This document shows positions 42,706-51,533 of a stretch of 64,000 nt of DNA, piece by piece. Under the pieces are notes generated by a model that saw only the letters and a list, made by a program, of their open reading frames with translations, did not search any database and was not told the DNA's origin. The position numbers and the translations under genes are program-made. The DNA comes from an uncultured Reyranella sp. (GTDB lineage Bacteria > Pseudomonadota > Alphaproteobacteria > Reyranellales > Reyranellaceae): the NCBI RefSeq assembly GCF_945957355.1, contig NZ_CAMFKM010000009.1:124001-188000 (forward strand). Reading direction: 5' to 3'. Position 1 is the first letter of the stretch; the number at the start of each line of letters is the position of its first letter.

Positions 42706-43605
42706 ATGGCGAGATTGTGCGAAGGACGGGTTGCGATCGTGACGGGCGGCGCCCGCGGCGTCGGCCGGGAACATTGCCTGATGCTGGCCGAGCATGGCGC
42801 CAAGGTGGTCGTGAACGACCTGGGCGGCGACCGGGCCGGCAAGGGCCATGATGTCGGTCCCGCCCAGCAGGTCGTGAACGAGATCAAGGCGATGGGCGGC
42901 GAGGCCGTGGCCAACGGCGACGACGTCTCCGACTGGAACGGCGCCAAGCACATGATCGACCAGGCGGTCGAGGCCTTCGGCAAGCTCGACGCCATTGTGC
43001 TCAACGCCGGCATCCTGCGCGACCGCATGCTCGTCAACATGAGCGAGGACGAGTGGGACGCCGTCATCAAGGTGCATCTGAAAGGTACCTTCGCACCGGC
43101 CCGCCACGCCGCCGCCTACTGGCGCGACCAGGCCAAGCTGAAGGGGGGGCCGGTCGATGCGCGCATCATCACCACTACGTCGGTCTCGGGCATCTACGGC
43201 AATATCGGCCAGACCAACTACGGTGCGGCCAAGGCCGGCATCGCCTCGTTCACGATCATCGCGGCGCGCGAACTCGCCCGCTATGGCGTGACCGTGAACT
43301 CGATCTCTCCCTCGGCCTTCACGCGCATGACCGAGGACCTGCGCGAATACACCGAAGAGGACAAGAAGCGCCGCGACCCCAAGTGGATCGCCCCGGTCGC
43401 GACGTGGCTGGTGAGCGAGGACAGCCGCGAGGTGACGGGCCGCGTCTTCCAGGCCGGAAATGGTATTTTCGCCGTTGCCGAGGGCTGGCATAAGGGCCCG
43501 ACCGTCGAGCAGATCATGGATCCGGTGCAGGCCGGCAAGGTACTGGCCGAGATCGCCCGGAAGGCCCGCAAGAACGCCGGCATGAACGGTCTCGATCTGG
43601 ACTGA
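42706..43605 (+). CDS. SDR family oxidoreductase (3-hydroxyacyl-CoA dehydrogenase-like)
   Basis: A 299-residue short-chain dehydrogenase. The cofactor loop is VTGGARGVGRE near 12, and the long insert with VVNDLGGDRAGKG near 36 is typical of the peroxisomal MFE-2-like group acting on 3-hydroxyacyl-CoA. The catalytic Tyr172/Lys176 lie in YGAAKAG, with Ser near 159. The C-terminal extension of about 40 residues is also usual for that group. The start has GGGAGGGAGCA upstream. It is followed after 29 bases by a tricarboxylate-type receptor. Confidence 0.92.
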   Translation: MARLCEGRVAIVTGGARGVGREHCLMLAEHGAKVVVNDLGGDRAGKGHDVGPAQQVVNEIKAMGGEAVANGDDVSDWNGAKHMIDQAVEAFGKLDAIVLNAGILRDRMLVNMSEDEWDAVIKVHLKGTFAPARHAAAYWRDQAKLKGGPVDARIITTTSVSGIYGNIGQTNYGAAKAGIASFTIIAARELARYGVTVNSISPSAFTRMTEDLREYTEEDKKRRDPKWIAPVATWLVSEDSREVTGRVFQAGNGIFAVAEGWHKGPTVEQIMDPVQAGKVLAEIARKARKNAGMNGLDLD

Positions 43606-43634
43606 AACAAGCAGGGAAGAAGAAGGAACAACAG

Positions 43635-44609
43635 ATGATGAAGATCAATCGCCGCACGGCGCTGGCGGCGACGGCCGCGGCTGCGTTCATTCCGGGCGCG
43701 GTGCGTGCCCAGGCATGGCCCAGCAAGCCGATCCGCTGGGTCGTGCCCTACACGGCCGGCGGCCTGACCGACGTGACGACACGGCTTACGCTCGAGAAGA
43801 TGAACGTCGGCCAGACCTTCGTGGTCGACAACAAGCCCGGCGCCAATTCGCTGATCGGGGCGGAAATCGTCGCGAACGCGGCCCCCGATGGCTACACCTT
43901 CCTGACGGTGATCGCGGCCCATGCCGCGAACAAGACGCTCTATGCCGGCAAGCTGAAGTTCGATCCGGTGAAGGGCTTTGCGCCGGTGTCGCTGGTCGGC
44001 GTGGCGCCGCTCATCATCTGCGTCACCAACGGCCTGCCGGTGAAGAACGTGGCCGAGCTGATCGCCTACGCCAAGGCGAACCCGGGCAAGCTTTCGTTCG
44101 GCTCGTCGGGTGTCGGCGCCGCCGCGCACCTCACCAGCGAGCTGATCAAGCAGGTGACCGGGATCCAGATGGAGCATGTGCCCTACAAGGGCACGGCGCC
44201 GGCGCTGGCCGATCTCGCCTCGGGCAACATCCAGCTCCTGATCGACGCGCCGATCGGCGTGATGACCCAGGTACGCGCCGGCAAGATCCGTGCGCTCGCC
44301 ATGCTGTCGAAGAACCGCGTGCCGGGTGTCGAGGAAGTGCCGACCATCGTGGAGGCGGGCGGTCCGCTGATCGAATCGTCGACCTGGGTGATGTTCCTCG
44401 CGCCGGCCGGCACGCCGAAGGAGATCGTCGACAAGGTGTCCGCCGAAGTCTCGAAGGCGGTGAAGGACGAGGCGCTGCGCAAGCGGCTGGCCGAGCAGGC
44501 CGTGATTCCCGTGGGCGCGACGCCGGAGGATACCGGCAAGTTCCTCCAGGAAGAGATCGACAAGTGGGAGAAGGTGATCAACACCGCCGGCGTGAAAGCC
44601 GACGCCTGA
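43635..44609 (+). CDS. Tricarboxylate transporter-type (Bug family) substrate-binding protein
   Basis: A 324-residue periplasmic receptor of the TctC/Bug family. A Tat-like signal (NRRTALAATAAA) ends near ARAQ at residue 26. The family start is WPSKPIRWVVPYTAGGLTD, then VVDNKPGANSLIGAEIVA near 57, and MEHVPYKGTAPALADLASG near 178. Bug proteins bind carboxylates and other small acids. No TctA or TctB membrane gene is present in the window. It follows the SDR gene after 29 bases and ends at a strong terminator. Confidence 0.92.
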   Translation: MMKINRRTALAATAAAAFIPGAVRAQAWPSKPIRWVVPYTAGGLTDVTTRLTLEKMNVGQTFVVDNKPGANSLIGAEIVANAAPDGYTFLTVIAAHAANKTLYAGKLKFDPVKGFAPVSLVGVAPLIICVTNGLPVKNVAELIAYAKANPGKLSFGSSGVGAAAHLTSELIKQVTGIQMEHVPYKGTAPALADLASGNIQLLIDAPIGVMTQVRAGKIRALAMLSKNRVPGVEEVPTIVEAGGPLIESSTWVMFLAPAGTPKEIVDKVSAEVSKAVKDEALRKRLAEQAVIPVGATPEDTGKFLQEEIDKWEKVINTAGVKADA

Positions 44610-44630
44610 TCCCGTATCCGGATTGGTTTC

Positions 44631-44664
44631 AGCGGCGCCGGCAAGACCGGCGCCGCTTTCTTTT
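44631..44664 (+). terminator. Intrinsic terminator after the Bug receptor
   Basis: AGCGGCGCCGG (44631-44641) and CCGGCGCCGCT (44647-44657) form a perfect 11-bp stem with a CAAGA loop, followed by TTCTTTT. It closes the SDR-receptor transcript. Confidence 0.92.
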
Positions 44665-45001
44665 GGCTGGCCGTCTTCGCCGGTCGGCGGTGAAGATGGA
44701 GGGCCGGCGGGCGCTGCAGGTCGCGCCATGCCGTCGAATCGAACGCGCCGGCAGGGCCTGCGACGACGTGGCCGGACCGGGCAGCGCAGCGGCCGTCGGG
44801 ACCGTGGCCCGCCCATGCCGGTCCGGCGGTCAAATCGTCCGGCCCTTTTGTTTTGGACCTTTCGACGCCTTTGTCTCTGTTTTCAGCGCCTGTGAGGCTC
44901 GATCGATTTCTCCTCGGCTGCAGCCGCGAAAGCGAGCAGGCGACAGTGTCTGTGCAGCCTCAGCGCTTTACTCGCTTCGTGCCCTGTCGTTTCCTCTAGC
45001 C
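44665..45001. other. Non-coding stretch with a long GC-rich hairpin
   Basis: About 337 bases without a gene I can support. A perfect 10-bp inverted repeat (GCCGGACCGG at 44771-44780 with CCGGTCCGGC at 44818-44827) encloses a further GC-rich loop, and CCCTTTTGTTTTGG follows at about 44843. It could be a small structured RNA or an unused terminator. Nothing else is evident. Confidence 0.35.
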
Positions 45002-45508
45002 ATGGTTTCGACCTTGAGTCTGGCGAACGGCCTCACGCTTCTGTTCGCTGCCCTTTGCCTCTGGACGATGGCGGCGCAGTCGCGCGGCGGTGTGACGACC
45101 CTGGGCCGCGTGGCGTTGCCGGGCGGCTTCGCCTTGATGGCGACGCTGATGCTGCTTGCGGGCGTGTTCGAGGCGAGCTTCCTGTTCGACATCCTGTGGG
45201 TTGGCGCCTTTGCCGTCGGCTCGGTGATCGGCCGCATCCGCGGATGGATGCTGAGCGTGCAATCGAACCGCGAGGCCGGTCTCGTGTCGCTGCCCGCGAC
45301 GATCGACGGATTCATCGCGGCGCTCGCGCTCGCCGCGCTGTCCGGCATCGACTTCACTTCGGCGATGCTTGGCGAAGCCTTGATCGAGCCGGGTTACGTC
45401 GCGGCGGCCAGCGCGCTCTGCGCCGGCTTCCTCGGCTATCGGGTCCTCGTCATCGCGTTGCGCGTCGTTCGTCCGACGCCGCCCGGCAACGTGTCGCGCG
45501 CCGCCTGA
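45002..45508 (+). CDS. Hypothetical membrane protein
   Basis: A 168-residue hydrophobic protein with four or five likely TM segments (about 7-22, 35-52, 58-75, 98-115, 127-155). I do not recognise a family. ATG at 45002 was chosen as the first codon that leads into the first helix; the long open frame upstream has no homology. No strong ribosome binding site is visible (CCTCTAGCC precedes). It is convergent with the amidase at 45521 and lies after a gap of nearly 400 bases, so it is probably monocistronic. Confidence 0.6.
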   Translation: MVSTLSLANGLTLLFAALCLWTMAAQSRGGVTTLGRVALPGGFALMATLMLLAGVFEASFLFDILWVGAFAVGSVIGRIRGWMLSVQSNREAGLVSLPATIDGFIAALALAALSGIDFTSAMLGEALIEPGYVAAASALCAGFLGYRVLVIALRVVRPTPPGNVSRAA

Positions 45509-45520
45509 CGGCGCGCGTCT

Positions 45521-46942
45521 CTACAATCTCTTGAGTGTCTCAAGCACGCGTGGTTGCGGCCAGGTCCAGCCGCTCGCGCTTTCGTAGGCGCGCATTGCCT
45601 GCAGCACGGTCGCGTCGGCATGCGGTGCACCGATGATCTGCAACCCGACCGGCAGTCCAGCCTTCGTCAGGCCCGCGGGCATCGAGGCAGCCGGCTGGCC
45701 TGTGAGATTGCAGGGCAGCGTGTAGGGCGCACCCTTGGTCCAGCGCGGGAAGGCGTCCGAGTTGTAAAGCGTTTCCACCGGCGGGCCGGCCGTCGGCGTG
45801 ACCGGCGCGAGCAGCAGATCGTAGGTGCGATGCCAGAGCGCGAGATCGCGCGCCAGCCTGCTCCTGGCCTCGAACGCCTTCGCATAGTCGGCGAGTGTGA
45901 TCGCCAGGCCTTTTTCCATGAGAGCCCGCAGACCCGGATCGAGCTTGCCGTGAAGCTGGGTTGGGATCTGCCGGAAGCGCGTGGCGAAGCTGCCGATCCA
46001 CAGCGGCTCGAAATGCTCCTGCAGCGGCTCGAACATCGGGCCGACTTCCTCGACATGCGCGCCGAGATCCTCGAAACGCCGCGCCGCGGCCGCGACGAGC
46101 TCGCGCACTTCCGGATCGGCTTTCACGTGTCCGAGATCGAGGCTTAGGCCGATCTTCCAGCCGCGCACGCCGGCATCGAGGCCGATCGTGTAGTCGCGTG
46201 CTTCGGCGGGCAGCGAGCGCCAGTCGCGCGGGTCGGGGCCTGCCGTGAGGTTCAAGGCCATCGCGGTGTCGAGCACCGAGCGCGCCAGCACGCCCTGGCT
46301 GATGACGTCGGCGAAGGGGGCATCGGCGGGGTATTGCGGAATGCGTCCATAGGACGGCTTCAGGCCGACGAGGCCGGTATGCGCCGCGGGGATGCGGATC
46401 GAGCCGCCGCCGTCATTGCCATGGTTGAACGGATTGACGCCGGCCGCCGTGAGCGCCGAGGCACCGCCGGAGGAACCTCCAGGCGAGTGGGCGAGGTTCC
46501 AGGGGTTGCGCGTCGTGCCCTGCAGCGGCGAGTCGGTGAGCGCCTTCCAGCCGAATTCCGGAGTCGTGCTCTTGCCAACAAGAATCATGCCGGCGGCAAG
46601 AAACCTGTCGGTAACGGCGGCGTTGTCGCTGGCCGGAGTCTCGTCCGTGGCCTGCGATCCATAGCGCGTCGGCCACCCCTTGACGTTCGTCGTGTCCTTG
46701 ATCGTCGTCGGAATGCCGTCGAACGGCGACAGGGGCTGCCCCTTTTGCCAGCGTGATTCTGCAGCCTTTGCAGCGGCTTGTGCGCCTTCGGTGTCGAGGA
46801 GGACGAGCGCGTTGAGGTGAGGTTGAAGCGTCGATGCACGCGCCAACATGGCGTCGACGATCTCGACTGGAGAAACTTCCCCGCGCGCCAGCAGTTTTGA
46901 AAGTTCCGATGCAGAAAGCCAGTCGAATGCAGGTTCAGACAT
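45521..46942 (-). CDS. Amidase signature family enzyme (second copy)
   Basis: A 473-residue amidase. The triad is Lys82 in PTTIKDTTNVKG, cis-Ser near 157 in SPGGSSGGAS, and nucleophile Ser181 in GNDGGGSIRIPA. It differs from the copy at 29264 in the first position of the last motif (ND for SD) and has no small partner gene beside it. It probably works alone as a homodimer. ATG at 46942 was chosen; a TTG two codons upstream is also in frame. It is convergent with the membrane protein at 45002 and divergent from the one at 47051. Confidence 0.92.
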   Translation of the reverse strand: MSEPAFDWLSASELSKLLARGEVSPVEIVDAMLARASTLQPHLNALVLLDTEGAQAAAKAAESRWQKGQPLSPFDGIPTTIKDTTNVKGWPTRYGSQATDETPASDNAAVTDRFLAAGMILVGKSTTPEFGWKALTDSPLQGTTRNPWNLAHSPGGSSGGASALTAAGVNPFNHGNDGGGSIRIPAAHTGLVGLKPSYGRIPQYPADAPFADVISQGVLARSVLDTAMALNLTAGPDPRDWRSLPAEARDYTIGLDAGVRGWKIGLSLDLGHVKADPEVRELVAAAARRFEDLGAHVEEVGPMFEPLQEHFEPLWIGSFATRFRQIPTQLHGKLDPGLRALMEKGLAITLADYAKAFEARSRLARDLALWHRTYDLLLAPVTPTAGPPVETLYNSDAFPRWTKGAPYTLPCNLTGQPAASMPAGLTKAGLPVGLQIIGAPHADATVLQAMRAYESASGWTWPQPRVLETLKRL

Positions 46943-47050
46943 GCGCAATTGGTCGGTTCTCGACGAAGGTTGGATGTTTCAGAGTACGTGGGAGACAACA
47001 GTGTCGACTCTGATTTCTCCTAAGTCGAGAGCGTATTGGAGAGAACCGCG

Positions 47051-47359
47051 ATGGAAACCGTTACAGCACTTGTCGCCGCCGGGGCCGCCTTCGGGCTTAG
47101 CCATCTGATCGGTCGTTCGCTGACCGCTTCGTTCCTTCTGGTCGCTCTTGGTGGCCTGCTCGCCGGTGTCGGGTTCGCCGTTCTCTTCTTCATATCGACC
47201 GTGACCGTCGGTCATCTGATGCCGAACCTGTTCGAGCCTTGGCTGCTCGGCGTACTCTTCATCGCGCTGCTCGTCGTGGCGCCGCTCGGTGGCGCCGCCA
47301 TCGCGGCGCTGACACACTGGCACGTCGAGCGTGTCGACGCCGCGCGCCTGCCGTTCTAG
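47051..47359 (+). CDS. Hypothetical small membrane protein
   Basis: A 102-residue protein with three likely membrane helices (about 3-20, 25-48, 60-88) and a short polar tail. No family is recognised. The ATG at 47051 follows GGAGAGAACCGCG. It is divergent from the amidase and 70 bases ahead of the MBL hydrolase gene. Confidence 0.6.
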   Translation: METVTALVAAGAAFGLSHLIGRSLTASFLLVALGGLLAGVGFAVLFFISTVTVGHLMPNLFEPWLLGVLFIALLVVAPLGGAAIAALTHWHVERVDAARLPF

Positions 47360-47429
47360 GCGCGAAACGGGCGTCTTTCCCGCAACCGTCCTGCGACGCT
47401 AATCTCCCGGACGAACAGGGGAGGTCAGG

Positions 47430-48317
47430 ATGGTCGAAGTGAAGCTCGGCGCCGGCACGGCCGTGCGCATCGAAGAGAGCTACGAACCGAACTTCGACGC
47501 CAAGACCTTCTTTCCCGACTGGGATCCTGCCGTCGTCGAGCGTCACCGCAACTGGCTGGTGCCATCGCACTATGACGAGGCATCTTCCTTCCTGAAGCTC
47601 AGCATCCACAGCTGGCTGCTGAAGATCGGCGGCAAGACGATCCTGATCGATACCTGTGTCGGCAATCACAAGTCGCGTCCCCATCGCCCGAAGTGGCATC
47701 TCATGGAGACGAAGTATCTCGAACGGCTCAAGGCAGCCGGCGTCGAGCCCGACCAGGTCGACATGGTGATGTGCACGCATCTCCATGTCGACCATGTCGG
47801 CTGGAACACGCGGCTCGAGAACGGCAAATGGGTGCCGACGTTCAGGAACGCGAAGTACGTGTTCAGCCGTGCCGACTACGATCACTACCTGAAGCTCGAC
47901 AGCGATCCCGCGACCGGACCGGTCAATGCCGGCTCGTTCCGCGACTCGGTGCTGCCGGTGGTCGAGGCGGGGCTGACACAGATGGTCGATGGCGCGGCCC
48001 GGCTCGACGAGAATCTCGCGGTCGAACCGGCACCGGGGCATACGCCGGGCACGATCGCCATCAAGTTCGAATCGCGTGGCGAGAAGGCGCTGTTCTGCGG
48101 CGACATCCTGCACCACGCGCTGCAGGTCTATCATCCCGAGTGGAACAGCTTCGCCTGCGCCGATGCCGTGGGCGCGCGCACGAGCCGGCGCGCGGCGCTG
48201 GAGCATTGCGCCGGGAGCGGCGCCCGGCTGATGCCCTGCCACTTCGGAGCACCGTTCAGCTGCCACATCGACCACGAAGGCGATGGGTTCGTGCCGCGCT
48301 TCGGCGGCCAATTCTAG
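47430..48317 (+). CDS. MBL-fold metallo-hydrolase
   Basis: A 295-residue metallo-beta-lactamase-fold enzyme. The zinc motif HLHVDH is at 117-122 (His117, His119, Asp121, His122). Further ligands are in PAPGHTPGTIAI near 200, FCGDILHH near 220, and MPCHFGAPFSCHI near 275. No signal peptide. The layout resembles lactonase-like members (AHL lactonase group) but the substrate is unknown. The start has GGGGAGGTCAGG upstream. A NIPSNAP-family gene follows after 11 bases, so the two are likely cotranscribed. Confidence 0.9.
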   Translation: MVEVKLGAGTAVRIEESYEPNFDAKTFFPDWDPAVVERHRNWLVPSHYDEASSFLKLSIHSWLLKIGGKTILIDTCVGNHKSRPHRPKWHLMETKYLERLKAAGVEPDQVDMVMCTHLHVDHVGWNTRLENGKWVPTFRNAKYVFSRADYDHYLKLDSDPATGPVNAGSFRDSVLPVVEAGLTQMVDGAARLDENLAVEPAPGHTPGTIAIKFESRGEKALFCGDILHHALQVYHPEWNSFACADAVGARTSRRAALEHCAGSGARLMPCHFGAPFSCHIDHEGDGFVPRFGGQF

Positions 48318-48328
48318 GGAGAGAGACG

Positions 48329-48655
48329 ATGATCTATGAAATGCGGGTCTACAGGTGCGTGCCGGGCCGCCTTCCGGCGCTGCTCAATCGCTTCAACACC
48401 ATCACGCTCAAGATCTGGGAGCGGCACGGCATCAAGCAGGCCGGCTTCTTCACCACTTTGATCGGCGAGTCGAACCAGGAACTGACCTACTTCCTCGCCT
48501 GGGAGTCGCTGGCCGACCGCGAGAAGAAGTGGAATGCCTTCGCGGCCGACCCGGAGTGGCTGGCCAAGCGCGCCGAGACCGAGAAGGACGGCGCCATCGT
48601 CGAGAACGTCTCGGTGCAGATGCTGACGCCGACGGGCTTCTCGTCGGTCCAGTAG
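48329..48655 (+). CDS. NIPSNAP family protein
   Basis: A 108-residue dimeric alpha/beta-barrel protein. It starts MIYEMRVYRCVPGRLPALLN and contains LTYFLAWESLADREKKWNAF, both typical of NIPSNAP. These proteins often accompany catabolic operons and may be small monooxygenase-like or carrier proteins; function is unproven. The start has GGGAGAGAGACG upstream. It is convergent with the Bug receptor at 48672. Confidence 0.9.
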   Translation: MIYEMRVYRCVPGRLPALLNRFNTITLKIWERHGIKQAGFFTTLIGESNQELTYFLAWESLADREKKWNAFAADPEWLAKRAETEKDGAIVENVSVQMLTPTGFSSVQ

Positions 48656-48671
48656 GGCGTCCAGTAAGGGA

Positions 48672-49661
48672 TCACTCCGCCTTGAGGCCCGCTTCCTTCG
48701 CGAGGCGGGCCCACTTGGCGAAGTCCCGGGCCACGTAGGCCGTGAACTCGGCGGGCGATCCGAATTGCGGATCGGCGCCGAGTTCGGTGAATTTCCGTGC
48801 GACATCGGGCGAACGGATGGTGGCGTCGACGGCCGCGTGCAGGCGCTCGACGAGTGCCTTCGGCGCGCCGGCGGGCAGGAACACGCCATAGGAGATCGCG
48901 GCCTCGTAGCCGGGCAGCCCCGACTCAGCGATGGTGGGAATGTCCGGCGCCGCCGCCGAACGTTCGAGGCTGGTCTGGCCCAGCGCACGCATCTTGCCGG
49001 CCTTCACGTGCGGCAGCGCCGTCGACAGGCCCCCGAAATAGAGATCGACCTGGCCCGCCATGAGATCGGCCATTGCAGGACCGCCGCCCTTGTAGGGCAC
49101 GTGCACGATGTCGAGCCGGCCCATCGCCTTGAAGAGTTCGAGTGCGAGGTGGGTCGCCCCGCCGGCGCCGGCCGAGGCGCCATTCAGCCTGCCGGGCCGA
49201 GCGCGGGCCAGCGCCAGCAACTCGGCGATGGTCTTTGCCGGCAGGTCGGGACGCACGACCAGCAGCATCGGGTTGATGCCAACCGGCGCCACGGCGACGA
49301 AATCGGTGCGGACGTCGTACGGCATGTTGCGGCTGAGCGCCGGGGCAACCGTCGTCGAGCCGTTCGACGCCAGCATGAACACCGAGCCGTCGGGCGGGCT
49401 CTTGGCCGTGAAGCTGGCCGCGATCTCGCCATTGGCGCCGGCCTTGTTCTCGACCACCACGGCACGGCCAAGCCGTTCGCCGATGCCGGGCGCGATCAGC
49501 CGCGTCAGGAGATCGTTGGGGCCACCCGGCGGGAAGCCCACGATGAAGCGCAACGGCCGATCTGGAAAATCCGGCGCCTGGGCACGAGCCGAAGCCCACG
49601 GCGACGCGGCGGGCAGGGCGGCGAGGCCGGCGAGCACACCGCGGCGGAGGGGCTTGCTCAT
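48672..49661 (-). CDS. Tricarboxylate transporter-type (Bug family) substrate-binding protein
   Basis: A 329-residue periplasmic receptor. The signal is Tat-like (LRRGVLAGLAAL) ending ARAQ near residue 28. It shows FPDRPLRFIVGFPPGGPNDL, VVENKAGANGEIAA near 69, and IVHVPYKGGGPAMADLMAG near 184. This is the second of three Bug receptors in 7 kb. It is divergent from the third, across 46 bases. No transport membrane genes are nearby. Confidence 0.92.
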   Translation of the reverse strand: MSKPLRRGVLAGLAALPAASPWASARAQAPDFPDRPLRFIVGFPPGGPNDLLTRLIAPGIGERLGRAVVVENKAGANGEIAASFTAKSPPDGSVFMLASNGSTTVAPALSRNMPYDVRTDFVAVAPVGINPMLLVVRPDLPAKTIAELLALARARPGRLNGASAGAGGATHLALELFKAMGRLDIVHVPYKGGGPAMADLMAGQVDLYFGGLSTALPHVKAGKMRALGQTSLERSAAAPDIPTIAESGLPGYEAAISYGVFLPAGAPKALVERLHAAVDATIRSPDVARKFTELGADPQFGSPAEFTAYVARDFAKWARLAKEAGLKAE

Positions 49662-49707
49662 CCGAGAAGTATGCTAGGCTTTTTGCAACACAGGGAGGAA
49701 ATGAAAA

Positions 49708-50682
49708 ATGCAACGTAGAACATTCGTGACTACGGGCGCGGCGGCATTGGTGGGATCGCTGGCCGGCTGGCCGGCCCTTGCGCAGAAGATCAGCGGCGAC
49801 GTGCGCTTTCTCTGCGGCTTCGCGCCAGGCGGCACGGCCGACCTTCTGTGCCGGATCGTGGCCGAGGCCGTGACCTCTGAAGTCGGACAGAAGGTGATCG
49901 TCGATACCAAGACCGGCGCCAGCGGCTTCATCGCCAACGAGATCGTCGCCAACGCCCCGCCGGACGGCCGCACGATCGGCCTCGCCGCTATGGCGGCCCT
50001 GTGCGTTTCGCCGGTGATGCCGGGGCAGAAGCTGCCGATCAACGTCGACACCGACCTGACGCCGATCGCCAACATCGCCGGTGTCACCAACATGCTGGTG
50101 GTCGGCAAGCACATGAAGTATCGCACGGTTCCGGAGATCATCGATTTTGCGAAGAAGAACCCGGGCAAGCTCACCTATGCTTCGGCGGGCAACGGGACGT
50201 CGCAGCATCTCGCTGCCGAACTCTTCAAGAAGATGGCCGGCATCAACATCCTGCACGTGCCCTATCGTGGCGGCGCGCCCGCCATCCAGGACATGATCTC
50301 GGGCAATTGCGACATGATGTTCGGCAACATGCCGGAGTTCCTGGGCCAGATTAACGGCGGGGGATTGATCCCGGTCGCCTTCGGTTCGCCCAAGCCCTCG
50401 CCGCTCTTCCCCAACCTGCCGCTGATCTCGAAGTTCCTGCCGGGCTTCCAGGTGGTGAACTGGTTCGGCGTCTTCGGCTCCAAGGGCCTGCCGGCCGACC
50501 TGGTCGACTTCTGGAACAAGGCGCTCCGGGCCGCCGTCGCCAAGCCGGACGTCCAGAAGCGCTTCGCCGAGAGCGGCATGGATACGATCATCGGGTCGCC
50601 GGCCGAGTTCAAGGCGACCATCATGGCCGATCGCAAGAAGTGGGAAGAGGTCATCAAGGGCGCTGGCATCCGCGCCGACTGA
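49708..50682 (+). CDS. Tricarboxylate transporter-type (Bug family) substrate-binding protein
   Basis: A 324-residue periplasmic receptor. The Tat-like signal (QRRTFVTTGAAAL) ends at ALAQ near 26. It has VRFLCGFAPGGTADLLCRIV near residue 32, VIVDTKTGASGFIANEIVA near 63, and ILHVPYRGGAPAIQDMISG near 181. The sequence is clearly different from the neighbours, so recent duplication is unlikely. An alpha/beta hydrolase gene starts 2 bases after its stop, which suggests that the bound compound is an ester, lactone or similar. Confidence 0.92.
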   Translation: MQRRTFVTTGAAALVGSLAGWPALAQKISGDVRFLCGFAPGGTADLLCRIVAEAVTSEVGQKVIVDTKTGASGFIANEIVANAPPDGRTIGLAAMAALCVSPVMPGQKLPINVDTDLTPIANIAGVTNMLVVGKHMKYRTVPEIIDFAKKNPGKLTYASAGNGTSQHLAAELFKKMAGINILHVPYRGGAPAIQDMISGNCDMMFGNMPEFLGQINGGGLIPVAFGSPKPSPLFPNLPLISKFLPGFQVVNWFGVFGSKGLPADLVDFWNKALRAAVAKPDVQKRFAESGMDTIIGSPAEFKATIMADRKKWEEVIKGAGIRAD

Positions 50683-50684
50683 CG

Positions 50685-51494
50685 ATGCCTCTCGCCGCCA
50701 CTCCACACGGCGCCCTTCACTACGACGTCGAGGATGTCGTGGCGCCGTGGCAGCGGCCGCGCCTGCCGATCCTGTTCCATCACGGGATCGGCGCCAGTGC
50801 CGGAATCTGGGCCGGGTGGCGGCCGGCGCTGGCCGATGCCTACCGGCTCGTCACCTTCGACATGCGTGGCTACGGTCGCTCGACGATCCCGGCGGAAGAT
50901 TTCAAATGGTCCCTCGACCTGCTGGTCGACGACCTGTTTGCCGTGGCCGATGCCGCCGGCGCTGCGCGCTTTCATCTGGCTGGCGAATCGATCGGCGGGA
51001 CGGTGGCGTTGGCGGCGGCGCTCGCCCGGCCGGAGCGGATCGCGTCGCTCACCGTCAGCAACGGCGCCCATCTCGGGGCTTCGATCCAGAGGGTTGAGGC
51101 GTGGCGGCGCCAGCTCGACGAAGGCGGCTCGAAGGGCTGGTCGGATGCCTTCCTGCGCGACCGCTTCCATGACGGCGCGCTGCCGGCCGAGCAGCTGGCC
51201 TGGTTCGCGGCCGAACAGGAGAGGTGGCAGCGGGCCTCGATCCTGAACGCACTCGGCGTTCTCATCGGGACTGATCTGACGCCGCGGCTGCCTGACGTGA
51301 AATGCCCGACCCTCCTGCTGCACCCCGACGGCAGCCCGTTCATCCCGGTCGGCGTTGTGGCCGAGTTGCTGGAGGGCCTGCCAGATGCCGAGTTGAATGT
51401 CTTTGGCCATTCACGTCATGGCCTGCCATTCTCGCACGCTGTGCAATGCTCCCGCGTATTTCGGTCTTTTCTCGACTCCCGCAGGGTGGACTGA
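50685..51494 (+). CDS. Alpha/beta hydrolase
   Basis: A 269-residue alpha/beta hydrolase. Nucleophile Ser102 is in LAGESIGGTVAL, the oxyanion segment is ILFHHGIGASAGIW near 28, and DMRGYGRST is near 59. The His is in HSRHGLPFSHA near 247. The layout is like 3-oxoadipate enol-lactonase and haloperoxidase-like esterases. The ATG at 50685 follows the Bug receptor stop by 2 bases. A perfect palindrome begins 6 bases after its stop, marking the start of the next operon. Confidence 0.88.
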   Translation: MPLAATPHGALHYDVEDVVAPWQRPRLPILFHHGIGASAGIWAGWRPALADAYRLVTFDMRGYGRSTIPAEDFKWSLDLLVDDLFAVADAAGAARFHLAGESIGGTVALAAALARPERIASLTVSNGAHLGASIQRVEAWRRQLDEGGSKGWSDAFLRDRFHDGALPAEQLAWFAAEQERWQRASILNALGVLIGTDLTPRLPDVKCPTLLLHPDGSPFIPVGVVAELLEGLPDAELNVFGHSRHGLPFSHAVQCSRVFRSFLDSRRVD

Positions 51495-51500
51495 TAAGCA

Positions 51501-51515
51501 AGTTGTCAGACAACT
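51501..51515. promoter_or_regulatory. Perfect palindrome, candidate GntR (FadR-type) operator
   Basis: AGTTGTC-A-GACAACT is a perfect 7-base-arm palindrome, 18 bases before the start of the carbohydrate ABC transporter. It fits the FadR-subfamily pattern TNGTNNNACNA (TTGTCAGACAA). No GntR regulator gene adjoins it in this window. Confidence 0.65.
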
Positions 51516-51533
51516 AAGAAGGACGAGGGAACC

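Noticed and set aside
46978..47016. TCAGAGT / ACTCTGA inverted repeat in the gap before the small membrane protein
   Set aside because: Seven-base arms with a 21-base spacer and no regulator gene nearby; too weak to separate from chance.
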